Shown here in pieces: positions 1 to 11,944 of a stretch of DNA of 27,281 nt (positions are counted from its first letter, which is position 1; the number at the start of each line of letters is the position of its first letter). Under the pieces are notes generated by a model. It was not told the DNA's origin, did no database searches, and was given only the letters and a program-made list of their open reading frames with translations. A program made the position numbers and the translations under genes. The DNA is from CAZWCX01 sp964632945 (GTDB lineage: Bacteria; Planctomycetota; MHYJ01; WSZJ01; CAZWCX01), in NCBI GenBank assembly GCA_964632945.1, contig CAZWCX010000101.1, forward strand, positions 1 through 27,281, written 5' to 3'.

Positions 1-67
1 CGACGAGCAACGAAGCCCGGCGCGAAAAGCGACCGGACCAACCTGGGAAATCAAGATTGAAGCCCCA

Positions 68-637
68 CTAGCCGGGGTCGGCTTCCACCAACACCACCGC
101 ATCCGGCGCGAGGGGGCGCGAATCCGGCCCGAGGAACCAGGCCTCTTCTCCGCGCACAGGATCAGTCACCAGCCCGAGCTGGTGCGGTTGAGTGAAGAAG
201 CCGCGCTGGGTCCGACGGTCGGTGCCGCTGAAGAACGCCCCCAGGTCCGGGTGGCTGTGATACCATCCGACCACCTGCAAGCCGTCGGACAAGCGAGCGT
301 GGGCGCGGGACCACAGTCCCGCTCCCATCACCAGCGACACCCCGGTACTCTCGCACTCGACCGCGGGAACGAAGTCCTCGACCTCCACCACCGCGCCCCA
401 ACCGGACGGCAGCTCCGGGTCGGGCCGCCAGGCGCGCCCGAGCAGCAACCCACCCAGCTCGAGATTGCGCATCGCGACATGGGCGGCGATCCCCGCACGA
501 CAGCGACGATGCACTCGCACCTGCGACGACTTTGCGAGCGTCGCCAGCAACGGCAGTGCCGCCACCAGCGACCGGCCACGCACGAACTCTCCCAACCGAC
601 CGGGTTCCGCCCCGCCGGGCTGCTCCGTCCACTTCAT
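68..637 (-). CDS. JAB/JAMM-family metalloprotease (deubiquitinase-like)
   Basis: A 189-residue JAB1/MPN/Mov34 metalloprotease. The zinc site is complete: Glu60 just before the GGLLLG strand, then His127-x-His129, seven residues, Ser137, two residues, Asp140 (HSHPDLGAFFSGTD), the exact JAMM spacing. Family members cleave isopeptide or peptide bonds after the C-terminal Gly of ubiquitin-like proteins. Here it is the last gene of an operon with an E1, an E2 and a ubiquitin-like protein, so the likely jobs are trimming the Ubl precursor to expose Gly-Gly and removing it from targets. I chose the ATG at 637 because AGGAGG lies 8 nt upstream; a GTG at 769 would add 44 low-complexity residues outside the domain. 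With this start, 135 nt separate it from the E2 gene. Fold and metal site are seen; substrate is inferred from neighbours. Confidence 0.93.
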   Translation of the reverse strand: MKWTEQPGGAEPGRLGEFVRGRSLVAALPLLATLAKSSQVRVHRRCRAGIAAHVAMRNLELGGLLLGRAWRPDPELPSGWGAVVEVEDFVPAVECESTGVSLVMGAGLWSRAHARLSDGLQVVGWYHSHPDLGAFFSGTDRRTQRGFFTQPHQLGLVTDPVRGEEAWFLGPDSRPLAPDAVVLVEADPG

Positions 638-772
638 CGACCTCTCCTCCTCGTGGCCCTCGCCGGCGACCTTGGCCGGCTGCCGCCCCCCCCACCGCGA
701 CCTTGCGGCGCCTCGACTCGTCGACACTTCGACTCGGGAGCTGCCATCGCCGGAGCCTCCGACCGCCACCCG

Positions 773-1288
773 CTACAGATTCCGCCACCGCATTTTCGCC
801 GGTGGGTCCCCCTGGAGCAGGTAGTCCCAGTCGAAGGTCGGAAACGCATGGGGGTGCGCCCGAATCGCTCCCGCGTACCAGAGGTTCGCCTCCCTGTGGG
901 CGGGCGACTGCGGGTTGATCAAGGCCGGATCGAAGGAAACGATGCGCGCGATCCGGAGGGCCACCAGATCCAGGCCTTCCGTGGGCAGCCACTTGGAGCC
1001 GAGGCAAACCAGACCGCTGGCGGCGACGTGGGGATGGTAGATCGGCGTGCGCACCTCGACGACCGGCGGAACGAACGGATATCGCTGCGGCAGATGGATG
1101 TACACGAGGGTACGTTCCACGCGTCGGGCGGGGAAATCGGGTCCGCCGGCGGTCGGGGCCAGGATCGACAGCGCCACCAGCTTCGACGGCTGCGACCCCG
1201 GCTCGACGGCGAGGCGCCCCCGGGACCGGACGCACAGGGCCAAGAGCCGACGAACATCCTCTTGCCGTCGTTCCTCACCGGCATTCAC
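773..1288 (-). CDS. E2-like ubiquitin-conjugating enzyme (UBC fold)
   Basis: A 171-residue protein with clear UBC-fold signatures: YPFVPP at 70-75, IYHPHV at 83-88, SGLVCLG at 91-97 with Cys95 as the thioester-forming residue, a following Trp100-Leu-Pro, and INPQSPAHREANLWY at 124-138, matching the NPxxPxxxxAxxxY region of eukaryotic E2s. The canonical His-Pro-Asn is His-Pro-His here (85-87), so the Asn thought to stabilise the oxyanion is replaced. It should accept the Ubl from the E1 and pass it to a lysine or other acceptor. The start is a GTG whose GTGA overlaps the Ubl stop by 4 nt, which implies translational coupling. The Pro-rich C-terminal tail after about residue 145 is not recognised. 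The E2 assignment is strong; target and partner ligase are unknown. Confidence 0.92.
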   Translation of the reverse strand: MNAGEERRQEDVRRLLALCVRSRGRLAVEPGSQPSKLVALSILAPTAGGPDFPARRVERTLVYIHLPQRYPFVPPVVEVRTPIYHPHVAASGLVCLGSKWLPTEGLDLVALRIARIVSFDPALINPQSPAHREANLWYAGAIRAHPHAFPTFDWDYLLQGDPPAKMRWRNL

Positions 1289-1545
1289 GGCCGTCCCCCC
1301 GCCACCAACACCGGCTGGATTTCCAGCTCATCCTGTTCGCTGATCAGGTTCGCATCCAGGCAGCATTCCGGATGGATCAGCTTCCCCTTCGTCACGTTCA
1401 CCAACGCATACTCGGTGTCGGAAGGCAGCGCCCAGTTGGCGACCGCCCCTTTGATCAATTCAGCTCCGGTCTGCTCCCGCGCGACCGTCACCTCCGCCCT
1501 CCGGGTGCGGTCGGCCGTCCGGATGGTCAGGTTCACTTCGCTCAT
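1285..1545 (-). CDS. Ubiquitin-like protein with near-terminal Gly-Gly
   Basis: An 86-residue protein fitting a beta-grasp fold: an opening beta hairpin (VNLTIRT, then RRAEVTV), a helix around residues 25-37, and a C-terminal strand ELEIQPVLVAGG. The chain ends Gly83-Gly84-Arg85-Pro86. A Gly-Gly close to the end is the hallmark of conjugated ubiquitin-like modifiers, and the two extra residues imply maturation by a protease, most simply the JAB protein of the same operon. The two adjacent Cys at 61-62 are unexplained. The ATG at 1545 has GGAG 7 nt upstream and begins exactly at the first strand, although it lies 86 nt inside the E1 gene. It resembles the YukD-like or Bil-type Ubls described beside bacterial E1/E2/JAB genes; I cannot choose the subfamily by eye. 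Confidence 0.85.
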   Translation of the reverse strand: MSEVNLTIRTADRTRRAEVTVAREQTGAELIKGAVANWALPSDTEYALVNVTKGKLIHPECCLDANLISEQDELEIQPVLVAGGRP

Positions 1546-2668
1546 GGCTCATCTCCAACTCGAGAACGACCTGGACATCGGGCAGGTCGCAAATCACGAA
1601 TTTGACCGGCAGCTCGGGTCCGAGAGAGAACAGTTCATTCAGCGTGAAGCGGTCGCGCACCGCCACTTCCCGGGTGCCGGGCCCACACCGCGGGCAATCG
1701 GCCAGGCGCTCGTCCAAAGCGCCCGCCCGGCTCAACATCCGCGTCGATTCCTGGTCCGGGGCGCAGGTACGACAACGCACCCCGGTGACCACGGGCTCGC
1801 TCAACCGGACGTCGAGCCCGGATGACGCCGGGCCAGGGGCGGCTTCACCCGAATTCAGGGCGGCGCGCGCCGTGAAAACGACGCGCGGATCGCGCAGGTC
1901 CCCGCAGCCGGGGCAACCCGGACGTCGCGGCCACCCGGTGACCGTCGATCGCCCGTCGAATGTGTCGATCAGAACTCGCGTCGATTCCGCCGCCGCGGGT
2001 CCGGCGAGCGCGCGAAAATGGAGCGAAACGGCGAGCCCGGCCGCGAGACTCGACGTGAGGATGGTGGTGGGGACGATGCGTTCCTCCCGCGCCACCCGCC
2101 GCAGTCCGCCGCACGAGTATCGGCGCGCCATCGCGGAGTATGCGTCCGCGGGCAGCGCGCACTCGTAGCAGGCCGCGGGCGGCGCGCCGACCCTCTCCGC
2201 GACCGCAAATCGGCTGTCGATCCCCGTGTTGATCCATGGACGCGCGGCGAGCGCGCACAAGCGGTTGAGCCGGACGCGCGCCTCATAGTTGTCCACGCAG
2301 CCGAATACTCCGGTGGCGGAGCGCAATCGGTCGAAGCCCAGGGTGTCCCAGAAGTCCCCGACGTAGCCGTAGGCCCGCAACGAAGGCTCCAATTCCCGCA
2401 CCCGTTCCGCGGCGCAAATCGCCTTGGGGCGCCCGAGGTCGCTTTCCCGGAACAGGACCGCGCGGGTCAGGTTGTGGGCTTCGATCCGATCGCCGTCGAA
2501 AATGTGCAGTTCGCCGACGCCAAGCAGGGCGAGGTTCTTGAGCACCTCATTGCCGATCGCGCCGGCCCCCACCACGACGATCGACTGCGCGCGCACGCGA
2601 TCTTCGTCCAGCCAGTCCAGCAGCGACTGACGGAGGTAACGATCCCTCCTCTGGAACGGGGCTTCCAT
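1460..2668 (-). CDS. E1-like Ubl-activating enzyme (ThiF/MoeB fold)
   Basis: A 402-residue adenylating enzyme. The N-terminal Rossmann domain has VVVGAGAIGNEV (nucleotide loop at 34-39), DGDRIEAHNLTRA (57-70, the Asp and Asn-Leu-x-Arg that bind ATP) and VDNYEAR (125-131). Cys185 in RYSCGG, just before the Pro-Thr-Thr segment, is a plausible thioester Cys. Four CxxC pairs (167/170, 252/255, 299/302, 325/328) suggest one or two structural zinc sites. It should adenylate the Ubl C-terminus and pass it to the E2. I prefer the ATG at 2668, 7 nt after GGAGG and overlapping the upstream TGA by one base; a GTG at 2671 is possible. The last 29 residues are read in another frame inside the Ubl gene and look like an unconserved tail. 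Confidence 0.92.
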   Translation of the reverse strand: MEAPFQRRDRYLRQSLLDWLDEDRVRAQSIVVVGAGAIGNEVLKNLALLGVGELHIFDGDRIEAHNLTRAVLFRESDLGRPKAICAAERVRELEPSLRAYGYVGDFWDTLGFDRLRSATGVFGCVDNYEARVRLNRLCALAARPWINTGIDSRFAVAERVGAPPAACYECALPADAYSAMARRYSCGGLRRVAREERIVPTTILTSSLAAGLAVSLHFRALAGPAAAESTRVLIDTFDGRSTVTGWPRRPGCPGCGDLRDPRVVFTARAALNSGEAAPGPASSGLDVRLSEPVVTGVRCRTCAPDQESTRMLSRAGALDERLADCPRCGPGTREVAVRDRFTLNELFSLGPELPVKFVICDLPDVQVVLELEMSHERSEPDHPDGRPHPEGGGDGRAGADRS

Positions 2669-3435
2669 CACGTCACCTCCAGAATCATGGCGGGATCATC
2701 GATGATCATCTCCGGGCCGTAGACGGGGTGGGCGAGAACCAGGCCGCGAATGCGCAACCGGCGTCCCTCGAGGGCGGCGAGGAACTGCACCCCCCCGACC
2801 CGCTCGACGTCGCATCCGGGCACGATCATTTTGAATCCGTCGGCCCAGGACCGCTGCTCGAACAGGACCGCGACGTGACGACCCCGCTGGCTCTGCAGGA
2901 CGCTCAGGCAGGTGCCTTCGAACACCACCCATTGGCCGACGCGTGCGCGCACGTCTTCGACCGACACGGTGACCGGCGGGTGGCGGACGGTGCCGCGCAC
3001 TCCGACGACGTCGCATGGGTGCAGATCCGACGCGTCGCAGCCGTTGACGCAGCGGCCCCCGTTCTCGGCCCGCAGCACGGCGACGCTTTCGGCGTGGTAA
3101 TGGACCTCGCACCGGCGGCACCGATGGAGGCCGCGTGCCGCCTGCAGCGAGACCCCGGTAAGACCGTCGCGAACGCCGGCGAGGCCGGCCGCGGGTCGTC
3201 GCGCGGCGGGTGGAACGACCGGATCCGGGGGAAGCGGGCGGAAGCGGGCGTGCGGCCCGGAGGACGAGGGCTCGTCCGCGCGCGGCCGGGTCCGCCCGCC
3301 TCCTCCCGGACTCCCCTCCGGAAGGACCGGCCCCACCGCGCGCGGCCGGATCCACCAGTCGCGCAGGACGCCGAGCAGCGGCATGACGACGATGAACACG
3401 CCGATCATGAAGCTCACGACCTCCAGTATGGTCAT
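2668..3435 (-). CDS. Membrane-anchored RING-like and OB-fold-like protein
   Basis: A 255-residue protein opening the Ubl operon. Residues 3-24 (ILEVVSFMIGVFIVVMPLLG) are one membrane helix; 30-100 form a Pro/Arg-rich linker; 103-141 hold a zinc-finger-like element with Cys106-x2-Cys109, Tyr113-His114, Cys129-x3-Cys133 and Cys141; 145-253 look like an OB fold ending YGPEMIIDDPAMI. The pattern CxxC-x4-H-x2-(S)-x11-C-x3-C resembles the RING-like treble clefs reported beside bacterial E1/E2/JAB genes, but the Cys usually found after YHxx is Ser117. By position it is the best candidate for an E3-like adaptor tethering conjugation to the membrane; this is inference. The ATG at 3435 follows GGGGGAGGAT with a sensible spacing, and the membrane helix starts there. 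Confidence 0.72.
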   Translation of the reverse strand: MTILEVVSFMIGVFIVVMPLLGVLRDWWIRPRAVGPVLPEGSPGGGGRTRPRADEPSSSGPHARFRPLPPDPVVPPAARRPAAGLAGVRDGLTGVSLQAARGLHRCRRCEVHYHAESVAVLRAENGGRCVNGCDASDLHPCDVVGVRGTVRHPPVTVSVEDVRARVGQWVVFEGTCLSVLQSQRGRHVAVLFEQRSWADGFKMIVPGCDVERVGGVQFLAALEGRRLRIRGLVLAHPVYGPEMIIDDPAMILEVT

Positions 3436-3802
3436 GCCGGAAATCCTCCCCCCACACGCGCCGTCGGTCAGGGTCTGGGTGTCCAGCCTGGCCCTCACGA
3501 TGAAGAGTAGTCGACGTGCGGGACAGGGTAGGTCACTCGAGCGCGGACGCGTAAAGATTCCGGCCGCGACGGTGGGCCCGGCGCGGGGTGCGCAGAGGGA
3601 AGTGGGTCGCGAAACCCGGGTACCCGTCTTCGACCGGGAAGCCGCGTCACGCCCAAACGCGAACGTTCGGGCTCCGGTCGCCTCGCGGATCTCCGGCGGT
3701 TCCCCTTGGATGGCCGGCGCCCCCCGGAGTATCCTGCACGTGGGTCCGCAGGGTCGCCCCGCCCTCGACGTCTCGGGCCGCCCGGACCGCGGGGTCGAAC
3801 GT
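3436..3802. other. Divergent intergenic region between Ubl operon and kinase gene
   Basis: These 367 nt separate the start of the minus-strand Ubl operon from the plus-strand kinase gene, so both promoters should lie here. The only plus-strand candidate I see is TTGGAT (3706-3711) and TATCCT (3730-3735) with an 18-nt spacer, a weak match. I found no convincing minus-strand promoter. A long reading frame crosses the region on the plus strand but shows no protein-like features before 3803. Confidence 0.4.
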
Positions 3803-8584
<4,782 letters not shown>

Positions 8585-8619
8585 ACCACGGGGCGGGGCT
8601 CGTCGCGAGACCTGCAGAG

Positions 8620-9961
8620 TCACCTCCCCTCGAGCCGGTCCAGCGACGCCTTCGCCTCCCGCAGCCATTCCCGGAGCCCGGACTGGCGCGGATGGATGGC
8701 CAGAGAAGCCTCGTAGTCGGCCACCGCCAGGCGCAGGCGGGGCAGCGGATCCTCGCCCCGTTCGGAGAGCACGCTGGCCCAGTTGTCTTGCGTGCGCGCG
8801 CGGCGTGCGAGGGCCTCGGCCGACCGGGGCTCGCGCGCAAGCGCTTCCGCGTAGTCGTCGAGCGCCGCGGCCCAATCCGGAAGCGGGTCGTGACCCTCCT
8901 GGTAGCGCGCGATCCCGGCATTCATGACCGCGTTTCCGCGCGCCACCCACGTCGCGGCCTTCCCCGGACGGATCCCCGCGCCTTCGTGTAGTCCGCTTGC
9001 GCGGCGCGGAACAGGTCGAGTGAGGGCTGGCCGACCTCGCCCGGTCCCCCCGGGCAAGCTCGAGGGCGCGATCCAGGTCCGCGTGCGATTCCGCCAGCAG
9101 GGGATCCCCGTCTCCCCCCCGGTCGTACGTCTGCAGGGCAAATTGCCCGATCACCCAACCGCGCCGCAGGGGGCCGAGCGGGGAATTCGGGAGCGCGCGG
9201 ATCAGCAGCCCGGCAAGCTCGGCAGCCCGCCGGTAGTCCTCCGCAGGGTCCTCGCCGCGCCCGGAAATGTTCGCAGGCTTGAGATCGCGATGGATGACGC
9301 CGTTCGCATGGGCGAAACCGACCGCCTCGGCGACGTCGGCGATCACCGCAATCTCGTGCGCCAGCCGCAATCGCGCGGAGGCGGCGCCGGCGCGCTTTTC
9401 GTCGCGCGTCTCGCGCAGGAAGTCGTCGAATGTACGGCCCTGAATCCAGTCCATGGTGAGGAAGCGGCGCCCGTTCACCTCGCCCATGTCGTGGATCGGG
9501 ACAATCCCGGGATGGCGCAGTTTGGCTGCCAGGCGGGCTTCCAGGTCGAACCGCTTCCGCGCTTCTTCCGACGCATCCTCTTCGCGGAGGAGCTTGAGGG
9601 CGACCGTGCGGCCGAGCTGTCCGTCCCACGCCTTCCAGACCACGCCCATACCGCCCGCGCCGATGCGCTGGAGCAATCGGTAGCGCCCAAACGGCTCGCC
9701 CGGCGGCCCGTCGCGGGCGACAGGAGCCACGGCGGGCGATTCCGCCTCCGGACCGGGCTTCGCGGCACCGTCCAGACGGGTGGGTTCGCCGGCGGCGTGC
9801 GCGATCCTCGTGGCCGCCACGGCGGGTGAGGCGGAAGGCCGCACCGGGAGTTCTTCCCGCCGCCGGGTTTCACCGAGCAGTCCGTCCGCTTCCACGCCGG
9901 GCGGGGCCGGAAATGGCGGCGGGAACGATGAATCGGTCGGATGCGTCTCCATCCGCCGCAT
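8620..9961 (-). pseudogene. Broken Ser/Thr kinase-TPR gene: C-lobe lost, two frameshifts
   Basis: A third kinase of the local family, damaged in three ways. The reading frame from 9961 gives a normal N-lobe (IGAGGMGVVWKAWDG, VALKLL, HRDLKPANI). Right after Asn-Ile, near 9264, the sequence jumps in frame into a TPR unit (SGRGEDPAEDYRRAAELAG): DFG, activation segment, C-lobe and membrane helix are all missing. The TPR frame then shifts by -1 in a G run near 9049 (good protein continues as GQPSLDLFRAAQADYTKA) and again by -1 in a G run near 8978 (GIRPGKAATWVARGNAVMN, continuing to the stop at 8620). Adding one G at each run restores one frame, so either may be a sequencing error; the kinase deletion is not explained that way. 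The start at 9961 has AGGAGAGG upstream. An alternative is a short functional TPR protein with a residual N-lobe. Confidence 0.8.
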
Positions 9962-10430
9962 GCTATCCTCTCCTCCGCGGCCAGGTCAATCGCCCCGACG
10001 CCGGTCGCTCACCTCCGGCTCGCGGAGCCATCGCGCGCAACCGCGGACACCGGCGTGTGGCCCTGCAGGGATGAACGCGCTCCCGTCGTCCCGCCAAAAA
10101 AGATCGGGGAGCCCTCCGATCGGACCCGACGTCCACCTTTTCACCCAGACCCGGCCCTCCTGAGGCCGCGGGTGCAGGGGGAACTCCCCCCTCCCCCCGC
10201 CCCGCCCCCTCCCCAACCGGGGACGCCTGCGATTTTCCCAAGAACCTCGTAAAGGAAGCGCTCTCGCGACCGAATATTGCCGTGTCCAAACGAGACCGCC
10301 ACAGGATGAGTTCATGAGCAAACGCAAGTCTTGTTCCGCTGAATAGTTACGCATGATACGCAGCGCGGGCGGCGCTTGGGACTGCCCGCTGCGAAGGTCA
10401 CGATAGGAACCTTCGAGTAGGAGAACCGAG
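9962..10430. other. Intergenic region upstream of secreted protein gene
   Basis: These 469 nt lie between two divergent genes. The right part (about 10250-10360) is less GC-rich than its surroundings and is the natural place for the promoter of the gene at 10431, but I see no good -35/-10 pair; TTGTTC at 10331 has no matching -10 element. The left part should hold the promoter of the minus-strand broken kinase gene. No RNA gene or coding frame is supported. Confidence 0.4.
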
Positions 10431-10862
10431 ATGACGACCGGGAAATGGATCGCCGCGCTGTTGACCCTGGCCCTTCTGGTTTCCAGCTTCAGCATGACCG
10501 CGCAGGCCGCAACACCGCAGGGCGATGGCGGAAGATCCGTCAGCCGGACGTTCAAGAACGACAAGAAGGCGGATGAAGAAAGTGTCCCGGACGTCTCCGC
10601 ATCGGTCACCTTCGTGATCCGCGGTCCGAAGGAGGCACGCGAGGCCACCTTCACCGTGAAGGTCACCGTCACGCACTCGGACGGGACGAAAGAGGAAGAG
10701 ACCTTCACGGGAACGGTTGGGGGCCTGACGGAAGGTCCGTTCGGTGTCAGCGGCACCACCGACTTCGGCAACGGGAATGGCGGCTCGTTCTATATGGGGA
10801 TGAACGGCCAGACCAGTTCGGGGACGATGACGTACGGGGGGCAGACCTACAACATGCGCTAG
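10431..10862 (+). CDS. Small secreted protein of unknown function
   Basis: A 143-residue protein I do not recognise. It has a clear Sec signal peptide: MTTGKW, a hydrophobic core from IAALLTLALLV to about residue 20, and a likely cleavage after AQA near residue 26. The mature part is hydrophilic, with a charged stretch (FKNDKKADEES), then beta-rich sequence (VSASVTFVIRG, EATFTVKVTVTHSDGTKEEETF), and a Gly/Asn/Thr-rich tail. AGGAG precedes the ATG at a usual distance, and a strong intrinsic terminator follows 35 nt after the stop, so this is probably a monocistronic, well expressed gene. There are no Cys in the mature protein. Function unknown. Confidence 0.85.
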   Translation: MTTGKWIAALLTLALLVSSFSMTAQAATPQGDGGRSVSRTFKNDKKADEESVPDVSASVTFVIRGPKEAREATFTVKVTVTHSDGTKEEETFTGTVGGLTEGPFGVSGTTDFGNGNGGSFYMGMNGQTSSGTMTYGGQTYNMR

Positions 10863-10897
10863 AACGGAGCGATTCAGGGCAAGGCAAGACGCAGTTC

Positions 10898-10938
10898 CCG
10901 GAGACACACGCCCGTGTGTCTCCGGTTTCGTTCTTTCG
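10898..10938 (+). terminator. Rho-independent terminator after the secreted protein gene
   Basis: A perfect 13-bp stem (CCGGAGACACACG at 10898-10910 paired with 10913-10925) with a CC turn, followed by the T-rich tract TTTCGTTCTTT. It lies 35 nt after the stop of the gene at 10431-10862. Confidence 0.85.
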
Positions 10939-10944
10939 ATCGGC

Positions 10945-11067
10945 AGGCCGCAGGAAGCGCGATCCGCCCTCGAGCGCCTGGCGGAGCAGCATCCGCCGTT
11001 CGCGGAGTGGGCCCGGGCTCAGATGGCCGGGATCGAGGACGGACCGTCCGGCGCCGGCGACCGCTGA
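10945..11067 (+). pseudogene. Possible 3' remnant of a TPR-like gene
   Basis: An open frame without a start reads RPQEARSALERLAEQHPP, then FAEWARAQMAGIEDG, and ends at a TGA at 11065-11067. The pattern (EARxALERLAEQHPxFxEWARxQ) looks like the last helices of a TPR protein and codon choice is gene-like, but upstream the frame runs into the terminator hairpin. Probably the leftover 3' end of a deleted gene; it could be chance. Confidence 0.35.
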
Positions 11068-11107
11068 ACCGCCGCGCGATACGGGAGTGTCGGGCCCGGG
11101 ACGCGGC

Positions 11108-11785
11108 TCACGCCGGCGCCCCGGCCGGCGGGGCCGGCGCGTCCGCTTTGTGCCGGCCGCTGCCCAGGTGGAAGGCGCTGCCGACCCCGAGCAAGGCGAA
11201 GACCGCGTCCATGCCGCTCAGGTCGTTCACCGCCCACCCCAACACGCTCGACCCGGCCATGATGTACCGGACGAATGCCTCCTCGCGTTCCCGGGCATAG
11301 GCGTTGAACTCCGGGTTGGTGCGCGCCATCCAGCGCAGGGTCGGCGCATCCTTCTCGTGAAACTCGGCTACGTCGGTGGGGGTGATCGCGGCGGCCGTCT
11401 CGCCGACGGCGAAGCGGTGTTTGGCAAGGAAGGGGCGCAGGTCGGCGTCGGCGGGGAGCGCCGCGAACTCCTGGGCGGCTTGCTGGTCGAGGACGTACCG
11501 CTCCTGCAGGTCCACCGAGGCGACGAAGAAGTCCCGGATCCGCTGCGGTTCGGTGGCCCGAACGGCGACCACCTTCCCCAGGAAGATCCCGAGGAGCGCC
11601 AGCATGGCGCAGGCGGCGCCGTTGGCGTCGCCGCGACCGCCGGCGTGGTAGGAGGCGCCGCCGGCCATCGCGCCGACCGCCCAGGCAACCAGCCCGAACT
11701 CGTATCCCGTGACGACGACGAGAACCGCCCAAAGCAGGGCGCCGGCGAGCGCGCCGATCGCCGCCGCCGGCAAGGTGCGAGCCAT
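11108..11785 (-). CDS. Membrane protein of unknown function
   Basis: A 225-residue protein with two or three membrane segments near its N-terminus (AAAIGALAGALLWAVLVVVTG; FGLVAWAVGAMAGG; CAMLALLGIFLGKVVAV), a soluble central part of about 100 residues rich in charged and aromatic residues (ERYVLDQQAAQEFAALPAD, EFHEKDAPTLRWMARTNPE), and a last hydrophobic stretch (VLGWAVNDLSGMDAVFALLGVGSAFHLGSG). The Gly-rich helices followed by a helical soluble domain recall uncharacterised planctomycete membrane proteins, but I cannot name a family. The ATG at 11785 is preceded by AAGGAG at 7 nt; a longer frame to 11821 lacks such a site. It is divergent from the diacylglycerol-kinase gene. Confidence 0.8.
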   Translation of the reverse strand: MARTLPAAAIGALAGALLWAVLVVVTGYEFGLVAWAVGAMAGGASYHAGGRGDANGAACAMLALLGIFLGKVVAVRATEPQRIRDFFVASVDLQERYVLDQQAAQEFAALPADADLRPFLAKHRFAVGETAAAITPTDVAEFHEKDAPTLRWMARTNPEFNAYAREREEAFVRYIMAGSSVLGWAVNDLSGMDAVFALLGVGSAFHLGSGRHKADAPAPPAGAPA

Positions 11786-11944
11786 GGTCGATCTCCTTCC
11801 CGCCCCGGGCGCGACGGACACCCGACGCGAGCCGGGAACCGTGGGGCGCCCGGATTCTATCCCGCGCCCCCTCGTCGCACAATCTCCTTTCCGACTCGCG
11901 CACGCCGCAGCGGAGACTTGACGCGCACGCGCGGCCGCCGCTTA

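Noticed and set aside
182..1825. Long plus-strand frame antisense to the Ubl operon
   Set aside because: It has no domain character and is the mirror of genes with clear active sites on the other strand; such frames are common in GC-rich DNA.
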